DNA from: DSXF01 sp964387495
Lineage (GTDB): Bacteria > Chloroflexota > Anaerolineae > Anaerolineales > Villigracilaceae
NCBI GenBank assembly: GCA_964387495.1
Contig: CAYLXB010000005.1
Location: 1-64,000, forward strand
DNA: 64,000 nt
Reading direction: 5' to 3'
The notes under the pieces were generated by a model. That model saw only the letters and a list, made by a program, of their open reading frames with translations. It searched no databases and was not told the DNA's origin. Positions 16,417 through 24,316 of the stretch are shown here, piece after piece. Every line of letters starts with the position of its first letter. Within the stretch, counting starts at the first letter, position 1. Both the position numbers and the translations under genes were made by a program.

Positions 16417-17189
16417 TGTTCCCCATCCTGCAAATCGGCCCGCTCTCGCTGCGCACCCCCGGCCTGGCACTGCTGCTGACCCTCTGGCTCGGCCTGAGCC
16501 TGGCGGAACGCCACGCACACAAACACAACCTGGCACCCGAAAGGATTACCAACCTGGTACTCCTCGCGCTCCTCAGCGGCCTGCTGGGCGGGCGCCTGGC
16601 CTATGTACTCGAATATCCGGATGCCTTCCTGCAAAGCCCGCTCAGCACCATCTCCCTGAACCCGGGTTTGTTCGACCCGTTTGGAGCCCTGGCTGCGGGC
16701 CTGCTGGCTGCGCTCATCTACGGCCAGCGCAAAGCCCTGGCCCTCTGGCCGGTATTGGATGCCCTGACCCCCTTCTTCGCTTTCACGGCTTTTGGGATCG
16801 CCCTGGCCCACCTGGCTTCCGGAGAAGCATATGGGAGACCAGCCAGCCTGCCGTGGGCATTTGACCTGTGGGGAGCCCGCCGCCATCCAAGCCAAATCTA
16901 TGAACTGCTCGGCGCTGTCCTGGCCCTGGCGCTGTTCTGGCCCCGCAGGCAGGCTGCCGCTCCCGCCGGAACGACCTTCCTGCGCTTTGCAGCCCTGACG
17001 GCCGGGCTGCGCCTGTTCCTGGAAGCCTTTCGCGGTGACAGCATGTTCATCTTCAGCGGCATACGCCTGGCGCAGGTTCTCTCCTGGTTGGCACTGGCCT
17101 GTGCCCTGGGACTGCTGGCCTGGCGCCAGACCGCCCAACCGCCGCCTGCCAACCCCGGAGAAGATGCAAAAAAACACTGCGTGGGGTAG
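16416..17189 (+). CDS. Lgt-like membrane protein, probably not an active diacylglyceryl transferase
   Basis: A 257-residue polytopic membrane protein with the overall Lgt (prolipoprotein diacylglyceryl transferase) layout: IGPLSLRTPGL at the start, GRLAYVLEYP, and the hallmark RRHPSQIYELL near residue 160. Residues essential in E. coli Lgt look absent. Where Lgt has an FHGG segment (His103) this protein reads LFDPFGALAAG. In the GRxGNFxNGExxG signature (Arg143) it reads GIALAHLASGEAYG, without the Arg and Asn. An FRGD segment near the later conserved Arg is kept. It may be a degenerate paralogue with another role, possibly tied to the TlpA-like gene with which it overlaps. I therefore do not assign lgt. 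Confidence 0.78.
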   Translation: MFPILQIGPLSLRTPGLALLLTLWLGLSLAERHAHKHNLAPERITNLVLLALLSGLLGGRLAYVLEYPDAFLQSPLSTISLNPGLFDPFGALAAGLLAALIYGQRKALALWPVLDALTPFFAFTAFGIALAHLASGEAYGRPASLPWAFDLWGARRHPSQIYELLGAVLALALFWPRRQAAAPAGTTFLRFAALTAGLRLFLEAFRGDSMFIFSGIRLAQVLSWLALACALGLLAWRQTAQPPPANPGEDAKKHCVG

Positions 17190-17246
17190 AATCCGGTCCG
17201 CCAGTCCGCTAAAGTATTCCACCCAAGAGGTACTCAGCGCATTCTT

Positions 17247-17621
17247 ATGTCCACACCTGCTGACAAGATCTTTCTAAAGAACATCCATCTGCGCGGCATC
17301 ATCGGGGTCTATGAGTGGGAACGTTCGCTGCCCCAGACGATGATCGTTTCCATCACGCTGTTCACAGATACCCGCCGGGTTGCGCAGGAGGATGACATCA
17401 CCGAAGGCCTGGACTATGACAACCTGGCTCAAAAGGTGCGCGCTCACGCAGAAACCGCCGCCCGGCGCACCATCGAAGCCCTCGCCGAGGATCTGGCCAA
17501 TATCTGCCTGGACGAGAAAGGGGTTCAGCGTGTGATCATCAGGGTGGAAAAACCGTTTGCAGTTGCCTTTGCCGAATCCGCCGGCGTAGAAATCGAACGC
17601 TCCCGGATCCAGGTTTCTTAA
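17247..17621 (+). CDS. folB: Dihydroneopterin aldolase
   Basis: A 124-residue FolB, the usual length. It converts 7,8-dihydroneopterin to 6-hydroxymethyl-7,8-dihydropterin and glycolaldehyde in folate synthesis. Visible family features are the start IFLKNIHLRGIIGVYEWER with the catalytic-region Glu, the DYDNLAQKV stretch and the VIIRVEKPFA segment with the catalytic Lys. Its last bases overlap the stop of the convergent folE by three bases within the palindrome TTAA. Thus two enzymes of the same pathway are tail to tail. Confidence 0.92.
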   Translation: MSTPADKIFLKNIHLRGIIGVYEWERSLPQTMIVSITLFTDTRRVAQEDDITEGLDYDNLAQKVRAHAETAARRTIEALAEDLANICLDEKGVQRVIIRVEKPFAVAFAESAGVEIERSRIQVS

Positions 17622-18253
17622 ATCTGAAGGGCCGTCGCGCCGCGCGAAATATTATCCAGGAATTCCTGGCGGGTAGCCAGATTGGCACGAAAGGCGCCGT
17701 GCATGGCCGAAGTGGTCATGCGGGCGTTGTGTTTCTTGACGCCGCGCATCATCGAGCACAGGTGCATGGCTTCCACAACCACTGCCACCCCCTGCGGGTG
17801 CAGCAGGTCCCGCAGGAAGTCGGCGATCTGGCGGGTCATCCGCTCCTGCACCTGTAAACGGTGGGCGTACATATCCACCACGCGCGGAATCTTGGAGAGG
17901 CCGATCACTTTGCCGTCGGGGATGTAAGCTACATGCGCCCGGCCCAGGAAAGGCAGCATGTGATGTTCACACATGCTGAAGAATTCAATATCCCGCACAA
18001 TGACCATTTCATCATACTTGATATCAAAGATGGCGCCGTTGATCAAAGCCCCGGCATCCATGTGATAACCATCAAGCAGTTCCGTATACATCCGGGCCAC
18101 GCGCCGGGGGGTAAATTTCAGTCCCTCCCTCCCGGGGTCTTCGCCCAGGGCGGTCAGGATCCTCTCGACCGCCTCCTGGATGGCAGGAGCATCGAAGCCG
18201 GAGGCGTTTAAATCCTGTTCGGTCAGGGTATCATCAAAATCAGGGGTTTCCAT
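17618..18253 (-). CDS. folE: GTP cyclohydrolase I
   Basis: A 211-residue FolE (type IA), first enzyme of tetrahydrofolate and pterin synthesis; it converts GTP to 7,8-dihydroneopterin triphosphate. The hallmark segment FFSMCEHHMLPFLGRAHVAYIP carries the zinc Cys and His residues, and the second zinc Cys lies in AMHLCSMMRGVKK. GLSKIPRVVDMYAHRLQVQERMT is the typical core. A short acidic N-terminal extension precedes the domain. It is convergent with folB and lies downstream of hpf on the minus strand, separated from it by a hairpin at 18269-18300. Confidence 0.95.
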   Translation of the reverse strand: METPDFDDTLTEQDLNASGFDAPAIQEAVERILTALGEDPGREGLKFTPRRVARMYTELLDGYHMDAGALINGAIFDIKYDEMVIVRDIEFFSMCEHHMLPFLGRAHVAYIPDGKVIGLSKIPRVVDMYAHRLQVQERMTRQIADFLRDLLHPQGVAVVVEAMHLCSMMRGVKKHNARMTTSAMHGAFRANLATRQEFLDNISRGATALQI

Positions 18254-18268
18254 ATTTCTCGCTCAAAC

Positions 18269-18300
18269 AACGCTGGCCCGGCGCATGCTGGGCCAGCGTT
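18269..18300 (-). terminator. Terminator hairpin between hpf and folE
   Basis: A perfect 11-bp stem, AACGCTGGCCC (18269-18279) paired with 18290-18300, encloses a 10-base loop. On the minus strand it follows the hpf stop (18322) and is trailed by a short GTTTG. Its U-tract is weak. Confidence 0.6.
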
Positions 18301-18321
18301 CAAGGGGTAGGATTCAGCCAG

Positions 18322-18882
18322 CTAGCCCAGCGTAGGTTCGATCAAACCATAGTTGCCATCGCGGCGGCGGTAGAGCACCTGAATAGCATTGACATCCGCG
18401 TTGTAGAAAATGAAAAAGTTGTTGTGGCTGAGGAGTTTCATCTGCTCGATGGCTTCCGCTTCACTCATCGGGATCAGGGGGAAGCGTTTGCGGCGAACGA
18501 TTTCAGTCTGTTCCTCCTCGAAGGTCTCCTCTTCGATGGGGGCAACCTCGGCGGCAGAACGGCCGTCGCCGCGACCGCGCTGGCGTTTGCCCTTCAGGCG
18601 GTCAATCTGCCTCTGCATCTTATCCAGGGCCGTATCGAATGCGGCAAAGATGTCATCCGCGCGCTCCTCTGTCCGCAGGATAATGCCCCTGCCGCGAGCA
18701 GTAATCTGAGCCACCTGGCGGTCTGCTGCGCTGCGAGCCGACTTCAGATACGACAATTCGACACGCACTTCCTCGATTTCACGCAGATAGCGATCCAGTT
18801 TGGCTGCCTTTCCCGTGACATACTCTTTGATACGATCGGTCACTTCCATGTTTCGGGCGAGGATTTCAACTTTGTCAGACAT
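18322..18882 (-). CDS. hpf: Ribosome hibernation promoting factor, long form
   Basis: A 186-residue long-form HPF, which dimerises 70S ribosomes into inactive 100S particles in slow growth. The N-terminal RaiA/YfiA domain (~1-100) has the typical VEILARNMEVTDRIKEYV start and RADDIFAAFDTALDKMQRQI helix. A variable linker with a KRQRGRGDGR stretch follows, then the C-terminal dimerisation domain (~130-186) with FPLIPMSEAEAIEQMKLL and NNFFIFYNAD. A clear AAGGAGG lies just before the start. comF ends 29 bases upstream, so hpf may also be read from the pilus operon. Confidence 0.95.
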   Translation of the reverse strand: MSDKVEILARNMEVTDRIKEYVTGKAAKLDRYLREIEEVRVELSYLKSARSAADRQVAQITARGRGIILRTEERADDIFAAFDTALDKMQRQIDRLKGKRQRGRGDGRSAAEVAPIEEETFEEEQTEIVRRKRFPLIPMSEAEAIEQMKLLSHNNFFIFYNADVNAIQVLYRRRDGNYGLIEPTLG

Positions 18883-18911
18883 CGTTCCTCCTTGGGTTAT
18901 GGAATTACTAC

Positions 18912-19664
18912 TTATACAACTTGCAGACCGTGACGGGGCAAGGCCCGTGCGATCGTCAAGGCATACACCCGGCTGGCGCCTGCCTGCAGCAGGGCCTGTG
19001 CGGAGGCGGACAGGGTCGACCCGGTGGTGGCAACATCGTCCATCAAAATCACGGTGCGATCCCTGACCTGCTCCGGGTCAGCCCAGAAGGCTCCCTGCAC
19101 ATTCTGCCGGCGGGCCTGCTCCGAGAGCCCGACCTGGGAGGCCGTCTCGCGGACACGCCGCAGCGCCCGGGGCAGGTACTGCCAGCCCATCAACATGGCC
19201 AGCGGCCAGGCCACCGACCCAACTTGATTATACCCGCGTTCCCTGAGGCGCTTCTCGCCCAGCGGAACCGGGAGGATGATCTCCGCCTGCCAGTCCAGCC
19301 GGGAGGCATAGTCCGCCAGGTGGACAGCCAGAGCATCCCCCAAGCCCAGGTCGCGCTGGTACTTAAGGCGGTGGATGGCTTTGCGGATTGGCCCTTCGAA
19401 GATGAGCCAGGAACGTAATGCGGTAAAAGGGGGAGGCAGGGCGCAGCAGTCCGGGCAAAGTCCCGCGTGGGGTAGAGGCTTTCCGCATATGCTGCAGAGA
19501 GGGTCCGCAATCGGAACAGCGCTGGCCTGGCAGCTTTCACACCAACGCCAACCCGGCTTCCCGCAGCCGCCGCAGGCCGGCGGGAAGAGCAAGTCAAGTC
19601 CGCCCCATGCAAACCGGTACGCCCGGTATTTCCAAGATGGCAAGGCAACTCCGTTGCCGAACAA
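18912..19664 (-). CDS. comF: ComF family phosphoribosyltransferase-like protein
   Basis: A 250-residue ComF, implicated in natural DNA uptake. The N-terminal cysteine-rich zinc region (CGGCG, CESC, CSICG, CPDC; ~30-75) is followed by a type I phosphoribosyltransferase-like domain with the PRPP loop VILMDDVATTGST near residue 205. The only start that fits is TTG 19664, with GGAGG about ten bases upstream lying inside the end of tadC. The tadC stop is just five bases before, so translation is probably coupled to the pilus operon. Pairing a DNA-uptake gene with a Tad pilus is suggestive, as some Tad-like pili take part in DNA uptake, but that role is inference here. Confidence 0.9.
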   Translation of the reverse strand: MFGNGVALPSWKYRAYRFAWGGLDLLFPPACGGCGKPGWRWCESCQASAVPIADPLCSICGKPLPHAGLCPDCCALPPPFTALRSWLIFEGPIRKAIHRLKYQRDLGLGDALAVHLADYASRLDWQAEIILPVPLGEKRLRERGYNQVGSVAWPLAMLMGWQYLPRALRRVRETASQVGLSEQARRQNVQGAFWADPEQVRDRTVILMDDVATTGSTLSASAQALLQAGASRVYALTIARALPRHGLQVV

Positions 19665-19669
19665 CCTGC

Positions 19670-20611
19670 CTACAGACCTCCACCGAGGTTATCGAAGATC
19701 TTGAAGGCAGCCGGTGCAAGCAGGATGATAAAAATCGAAGGGAATGTCAGGAAGGCCATCGGGATGATCATCTTGACAGGTGCCTTGTGGGCGGCTTCCT
19801 CGGCCCGCTGGCGGCGCTTCATGCGCATCTGCTCTGATTGAATGCGCAGTACCTTGGCCATGCTGACGCCCAGTTGTTCACTCTGAATGACCGCCGCAAT
19901 GAAACTGGTCATTTCCGGGATGCCCAGGCGGTCCGACATATCCTTGAGCGCCTCCCGGCGGAGCTTGCCCAGCTGGATCTCGCGGATGGAGCGCGCAAAA
20001 GCCGCGCTCAACTGGTTTTCCCATTTTTCGCTGACCTTGGACATGGCGGCGTCGAAACCCAGTCCCGCTTCGACGCAGATGGTCAACAGGTCCAGCGCAT
20101 CCGGCATGGCGTTGCGGATCTCCTTCTGGCGCCGGTCGATCAGGCTCTGGATCCACAATTGCGGCAGGAAGAAACCAAAGAGGGTTGCGCCGCCGCCGAT
20201 CAGGAAAACCCGTCCGCCCGGCCAGTGGCCAATCACCCCGCCGAAGAAGAACATGAGACCGCCCAGGATAGCTGCCACCACAAAGCGCGAAGCCAGGAGG
20301 GTGGCGGCATCGATCCGGCCGGGGTTGCCCGCCATTTCGATTTTGGTGCGGGTTTGGTCGAGCACCTTTTGGGGTGTAAAGCGGGTCGAGATCTCCCCGA
20401 TTTTCTTGATGAGAGGGACGATCACCCGGTCCGAGAAAGACTGGGAGAGTTCGATCTCTTCCAGGGAGGAAAGGTCACCGCGCTCGCTGTATTCGGCCAG
20501 GCGCGCCATCAGCGGGTCCTGCTCCCCCTGCCTGTCAGCCCAGCGGGGTGCCACCACCACAACAACCACGGCAGCCACGACGACAAGAATGCCAACAATC
20601 ACCCAGATCAT
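19670..20611 (-). CDS. tadC: Tad pilus inner-membrane protein TadC (T2SF domain)
   Basis: A 313-residue GspF/T2SF-domain protein that with TadB forms the membrane platform of the Flp pilus. An N-terminal membrane segment (~2-22), a linker, then hydrophobic pairs at ~110-160 and a C-terminal segment (~280-310) are visible. The T2SF core AMPDALDLLTICVEAGLGFDAAM and the SEQLGVSMAKVLRIQSEQMR segment are typical of TadC. It starts two bases after tadB. Confidence 0.92.
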   Translation of the reverse strand: MIWVIVGILVVVAAVVVVVVAPRWADRQGEQDPLMARLAEYSERGDLSSLEEIELSQSFSDRVIVPLIKKIGEISTRFTPQKVLDQTRTKIEMAGNPGRIDAATLLASRFVVAAILGGLMFFFGGVIGHWPGGRVFLIGGGATLFGFFLPQLWIQSLIDRRQKEIRNAMPDALDLLTICVEAGLGFDAAMSKVSEKWENQLSAAFARSIREIQLGKLRREALKDMSDRLGIPEMTSFIAAVIQSEQLGVSMAKVLRIQSEQMRMKRRQRAEEAAHKAPVKMIIPMAFLTFPSIFIILLAPAAFKIFDNLGGGL

Positions 20612-20613
20612 CG

Positions 20614-21564
20614 TTACACCTCGATATTAGCTATACGCATCATGATGAAATATCCCAAACCGATCAGGAATCCGGCAGCAATCAGGATGCAGGCACCAAC
20701 AACCACCCCTTTGCTGAAGATCGACATGATATATTCACGGTTGATGAACCAGAGGACCACAACCAGGAAAACCGGGACCAGCGAGAGGATGGAGCCCGAA
20801 GTACGCACTTGGGCTGTGAGGACGCGAATTTCGCCCTTGATGCGTACACGTTCGCGGATGGTATAGGAGATCGTGTCCAGGATTTCGGCAAGGTTGCCGC
20901 CGACCTCCCGCTGCACATTGACAGCCGTGATCATGAAATCCAGGTCATCACTGGGGATGCGGCGCAGCAGGTGGTCCAGGGCGCGCTCCATGGGGATGCC
21001 CAGCTGCATTTCCTGCACCACCCGGCGGAATTCATCCGAGATGGGGGCCGGCAGTTCCTTGCTCACCGCTTCCATGGCCTGCATGGTGGAGTAGCCCGCC
21101 CGCAGGCCGTTGACCATCAGGTTGATCATATCGGGCAGTTGTTCATTGAATTTCACCAGGCGCTGCTTCTGCTGGCGCCTGACGTACATGCCCGGCATGA
21201 AGAAGCCGATGACGGCCCCAACGATAAAAGAAACAGGGTGGGCACCACCGATCAAGTAGGCGATGAAACCCAGGCCGATGGTCGCGATGACGATCAGGGC
21301 GATATATTCGGCCACTTTGAATTTCAAATCGGCCCGCGCCAGTTGGCGCGCAATCTTGTCGCCCATGGAGGATTTTTCGACGCGTTTGTTGACCCACTCG
21401 GTCACGTAGGAGGTTTGTTCCTCCTTCTCCTGCTTTTGCTCGCCCTCCAGGTACCGGCCCAGGCGCTTCTCGACCAGGGCACCCTCGCTGGAGGATGTGA
21501 CAACAAAGCCGATGATGACCGCTATGATCAAAATCACTACCGCGCCGATGATTATGCCTAGCAT
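20614..21564 (-). CDS. tadB: Tad pilus inner-membrane protein TadB (T2SF domain)
   Basis: A 316-residue platform protein with an N-terminal membrane segment (~2-25), two central ones (~95-135) and a C-terminal pair (~260-310). The T2SF domain contains NEQLPDMINLMVNGLRAGYSTMQAMEAV and the GIPMERALDHLLRRIPSDD segment. It would sit on the CpaF ATPase and drive pilin assembly. Spacing to cpaF (42 bases) and tadC (two bases) indicates one operon. Confidence 0.92.
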   Translation of the reverse strand: MLGIIIGAVVILIIAVIIGFVVTSSSEGALVEKRLGRYLEGEQKQEKEEQTSYVTEWVNKRVEKSSMGDKIARQLARADLKFKVAEYIALIVIATIGLGFIAYLIGGAHPVSFIVGAVIGFFMPGMYVRRQQKQRLVKFNEQLPDMINLMVNGLRAGYSTMQAMEAVSKELPAPISDEFRRVVQEMQLGIPMERALDHLLRRIPSDDLDFMITAVNVQREVGGNLAEILDTISYTIRERVRIKGEIRVLTAQVRTSGSILSLVPVFLVVVLWFINREYIMSIFSKGVVVGACILIAAGFLIGLGYFIMMRIANIEV

Positions 21565-21606
21565 GGAACTTCTCCAGTACGTCTCATCACAGGGACTGAA
21601 TGCAGA

Positions 21607-23037
21607 CTAAAAACGCCTTCGCTCTCCACCAATGCCGAAAATGGATGGCGGCAAATGGATGCCGGCAGCTTCGATCCTGTCCATGAACTTGGGGCGCAGG
21701 CTGGTCGGCCGCAGGCGGCCGATGATCTTTCCATTCTCCATGCCGGTCTGTTCGAACGCGAACAACTCGGTCATTGTAATGACATCGCCTTCCATACCAC
21801 TGACTTCGGTGATGCTGATGACTTTGCGCGAACCATCCCGCATGCGCTCCTGGTGAACAACCAGATCGATCGCGGATGCGATCTGCTCCCGGATGGCGCG
21901 GATTGGCAGGTCCATGCCCGCCATCAGGGTCATCGTTTCCATACGGGCCAGGGTATCACGCGGGCTGTTCGAGTGCAATGTGGTCATGGAACCATCGTGA
22001 CCGGTGTTCATGGCCTGGAGCATGTCCAGGGCAGCCTCGTCACGGATCTCGCCCACGACGATCCGGTCGGGACGCATACGCAGCGAGTTGACCACCAGGT
22101 TGCGGATGGTGATCTCACCACGTCCTTCGATGTTGGCCGGACGGGATTCCAGGGTGACCACATGCTCCTGGCGCAACTGGAGTTCGGCTGCGTTTTCGAT
22201 CGTGATGATACGCTCGTCGGATGGGATGAAACTCGAGAGGACGTTCAAGAGGGTAGTCTTGCCGGAACCTGTGCCGCCAGAAATTACGATATTGAGCTGA
22301 GCTTCCACACAGGCTTTCAAAAACTGGAGTGACTCGGGTGAAATGGAACCGAACTGGACCAGTTGTTCAACCGTGATGGGGGTTTTGGCGAATTTGCGGA
22401 TGGTCAGGGTTGGGCCAACCAGGCAGATGGGCGGGATGATGGCATTGACGCGCGAGCCATCCTGCAAACGGGCATCCACATAGGGGCTTGATTCGTCAAT
22501 GCGACGGCCAAGCGGTGCCACGATCCGGTCAATGATACGCATGACATGTTCATTGCTTTCGAAAGTGATCGGCACGCGCTGGATCTTGCCTTTGCGTTCC
22601 ACGTAGATATTTTTGGCCCCGTTGACCATGACTTCAGTAATGCTCTCATCTTCCAGCAGAGGCTGCAAGGGACCGAGGCCGAGGATTTCTGCCGCGATCT
22701 GCTCGAAAAGGCGGGCCCGCTCGGGGCGGGAGAGGACGATATTTTCCTCGGTCAGGATCTGTTCGAACAAATCCTGGATGGTCTTGCGCACTTCATCCGT
22801 CTTGGTAATATCCATGGAGGGGTCCAATTCGGCCAACAGCTTGTTCTGGACCCGTGTCTTCAGGTCGAAATAGGAACCTGCCTGAGGCGCGGCGCTGGGG
22901 GCATTCACCCGGCGCGCCTGCAGCGATGCCAAACGTGAACTATCGACCGGGGGCGGTTGTCCACCGCCCGCTGGCACTGCCGGACGATTATCGGGAGGCG
23001 CTCCCTGGCCCTGTTCAATTCGTTTCAGCAAAGACAT
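21607..23037 (-). CDS. cpaF: Tad/Flp pilus assembly ATPase CpaF (TadA)
   Basis: A 476-residue secretion ATPase. A proline-rich N-terminus (~15-45) precedes the N-terminal domain; the ATPase domain has Walker A GGTGSGKTT near residue 257, the Asp box region around ITIENAAELQL, Walker B-like RPDRIVVGEIRDEAALDML, and the His box GHDGSMTTLHSN. It powers assembly of Flp pilin, and possibly retraction as in other Tad systems. Lies between cpaE and tadB in the same direction. Confidence 0.95.
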   Translation of the reverse strand: MSLLKRIEQGQGAPPDNRPAVPAGGGQPPPVDSSRLASLQARRVNAPSAAPQAGSYFDLKTRVQNKLLAELDPSMDITKTDEVRKTIQDLFEQILTEENIVLSRPERARLFEQIAAEILGLGPLQPLLEDESITEVMVNGAKNIYVERKGKIQRVPITFESNEHVMRIIDRIVAPLGRRIDESSPYVDARLQDGSRVNAIIPPICLVGPTLTIRKFAKTPITVEQLVQFGSISPESLQFLKACVEAQLNIVISGGTGSGKTTLLNVLSSFIPSDERIITIENAAELQLRQEHVVTLESRPANIEGRGEITIRNLVVNSLRMRPDRIVVGEIRDEAALDMLQAMNTGHDGSMTTLHSNSPRDTLARMETMTLMAGMDLPIRAIREQIASAIDLVVHQERMRDGSRKVISITEVSGMEGDVITMTELFAFEQTGMENGKIIGRLRPTSLRPKFMDRIEAAGIHLPPSIFGIGGERRRF

Positions 23038-23072
23038 TTTAAGCTCCTACAGAATCAAGAAATGATCCAGGC

Positions 23073-24293
23073 TCAGCGTCCGGCAGCTTCAAGCGTTGAC
23101 AGCTGGGAACGGACGTTTTCTGCCAGAGCCAGGATACTGCGCCCAAGCGGCTGAGATCTGTTATCCACCATGAATGGGATGCCCCGGTTGATAGCCGGGA
23201 TGGCTGCCCGTTCATCCAGAGGAATAATCGAGGTGATTGGCTGCTTGAGATTCTCGCCGACCTTCTCCGGCGTGATCCCGATGCGTTTATCATAACGGTT
23301 CATGGCGAAGACCAGGCGATTGCGCTCGATGCCCATCGAATGCAGCAAGTCGAGGAAGAGACGGACGCTCTTGATCGCCGGGATATCCTGGGTGGTCAGC
23401 AGAACGATCACATCGCTGGAATCCACTGCAGCCAGGGTCACATCGGTCAGGAGGGAAGGCGTATCCACCACCACATAAGCGTACATCTGACGCAGGTAGC
23501 GGATCAACTTGGAAAACTGCTCCCCGGTCACGCTTTCCGCCTGTTCAGGACGGGAAGGGGCGGCCAGAATATGGAGGCCAGTGGCAGCATGCCTCACCAT
23601 GATTCCGTCCACGATGTCGGGGTCGAGTTCGTCCACGCGCGGCGCCAGGTCTACGATGGTGTTCTTGCCCTGCTCGTTCATGAAAACCGCCACATCCCCA
23701 AACTGCAGGTTGCCATCCACGATCACCGTACGGGTTTCATCATTGTTCAGGGCAATGGCGAGGTTGACGGCCACGGTTGTACGGCCGGTGCCACCTTTGG
23801 GGCTGTAGACCGTGATGATCTTGCCCTGAGCGGCAGGCAACTGCATGGAAGGTGCAGAGGTGCCAGCAGCCGGTACAGCATATGCCTGGGCACTCTTGGC
23901 ACGCTCTTGAATTGCCATTTCACCCGCCCGCCGAATGGCCGAGGTGAGCTCATCCCCAGAAGGCGGTTTGGTCAGGAAATCACGCGCCCCGGCCAGCATT
24001 GCCCGGCGCATATAATTGGGATCGCCCTGTACCGATAGGATGACCACCTGGATATACGGCGTACGCTGGCGGATGGCCTCCGTGGCAGCAATACCGTCCA
24101 TATCCGGCATATTGATATCCATCAGGACAACATCTGGTCCCAACTCCTGGGAGAGCTGGATGGCCTCCCGGCCAGTTTTGGCAGTACCGGCCACCTCCAT
24201 ATCCGCTTCAAACTGCAACAGTTTGCGGATATTTTCACGGGTTTCAGCGACATCGTCGACAATCAGGATGCGAATTTTTTGACCTGAATTCAT
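23073..24293 (-). CDS. cpaE: CpaE-like pilus localisation protein: response-regulator receiver plus MinD/ParA ATPase
   Basis: A 406-residue protein. The receiver domain (~8-125) has the phospho-acceptor Asp in VVLMDINMPDMDG near residue 56 and acidic pair VDD; unlike the degenerate receivers of many CpaE proteins it looks intact. The C-terminal part (~155-395) is a MinD/ParA ATPase with deviant Walker A YSPKGGTGRTT; note GR rather than GK at the second lysine, with a lysine earlier in the loop, as usual for this class. It probably positions the pilus machine and could respond to phosphorylation by an unlinked or the nearby kinase. Confidence 0.92.
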   Translation of the reverse strand: MNSGQKIRILIVDDVAETRENIRKLLQFEADMEVAGTAKTGREAIQLSQELGPDVVLMDINMPDMDGIAATEAIRQRTPYIQVVILSVQGDPNYMRRAMLAGARDFLTKPPSGDELTSAIRRAGEMAIQERAKSAQAYAVPAAGTSAPSMQLPAAQGKIITVYSPKGGTGRTTVAVNLAIALNNDETRTVIVDGNLQFGDVAVFMNEQGKNTIVDLAPRVDELDPDIVDGIMVRHAATGLHILAAPSRPEQAESVTGEQFSKLIRYLRQMYAYVVVDTPSLLTDVTLAAVDSSDVIVLLTTQDIPAIKSVRLFLDLLHSMGIERNRLVFAMNRYDKRIGITPEKVGENLKQPITSIIPLDERAAIPAINRGIPFMVDNRSQPLGRSILALAENVRSQLSTLEAAGR

Positions 24294-24316
24294 GAGGCGT
24301 CTCTACAACCTTTCGA

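Noticed and set aside
16416..17189. Calling this gene lgt
   Set aside because: Positions equivalent to the catalytic His and Arg of Lgt are absent; only the fold and the HPSQIYE hallmark support it.
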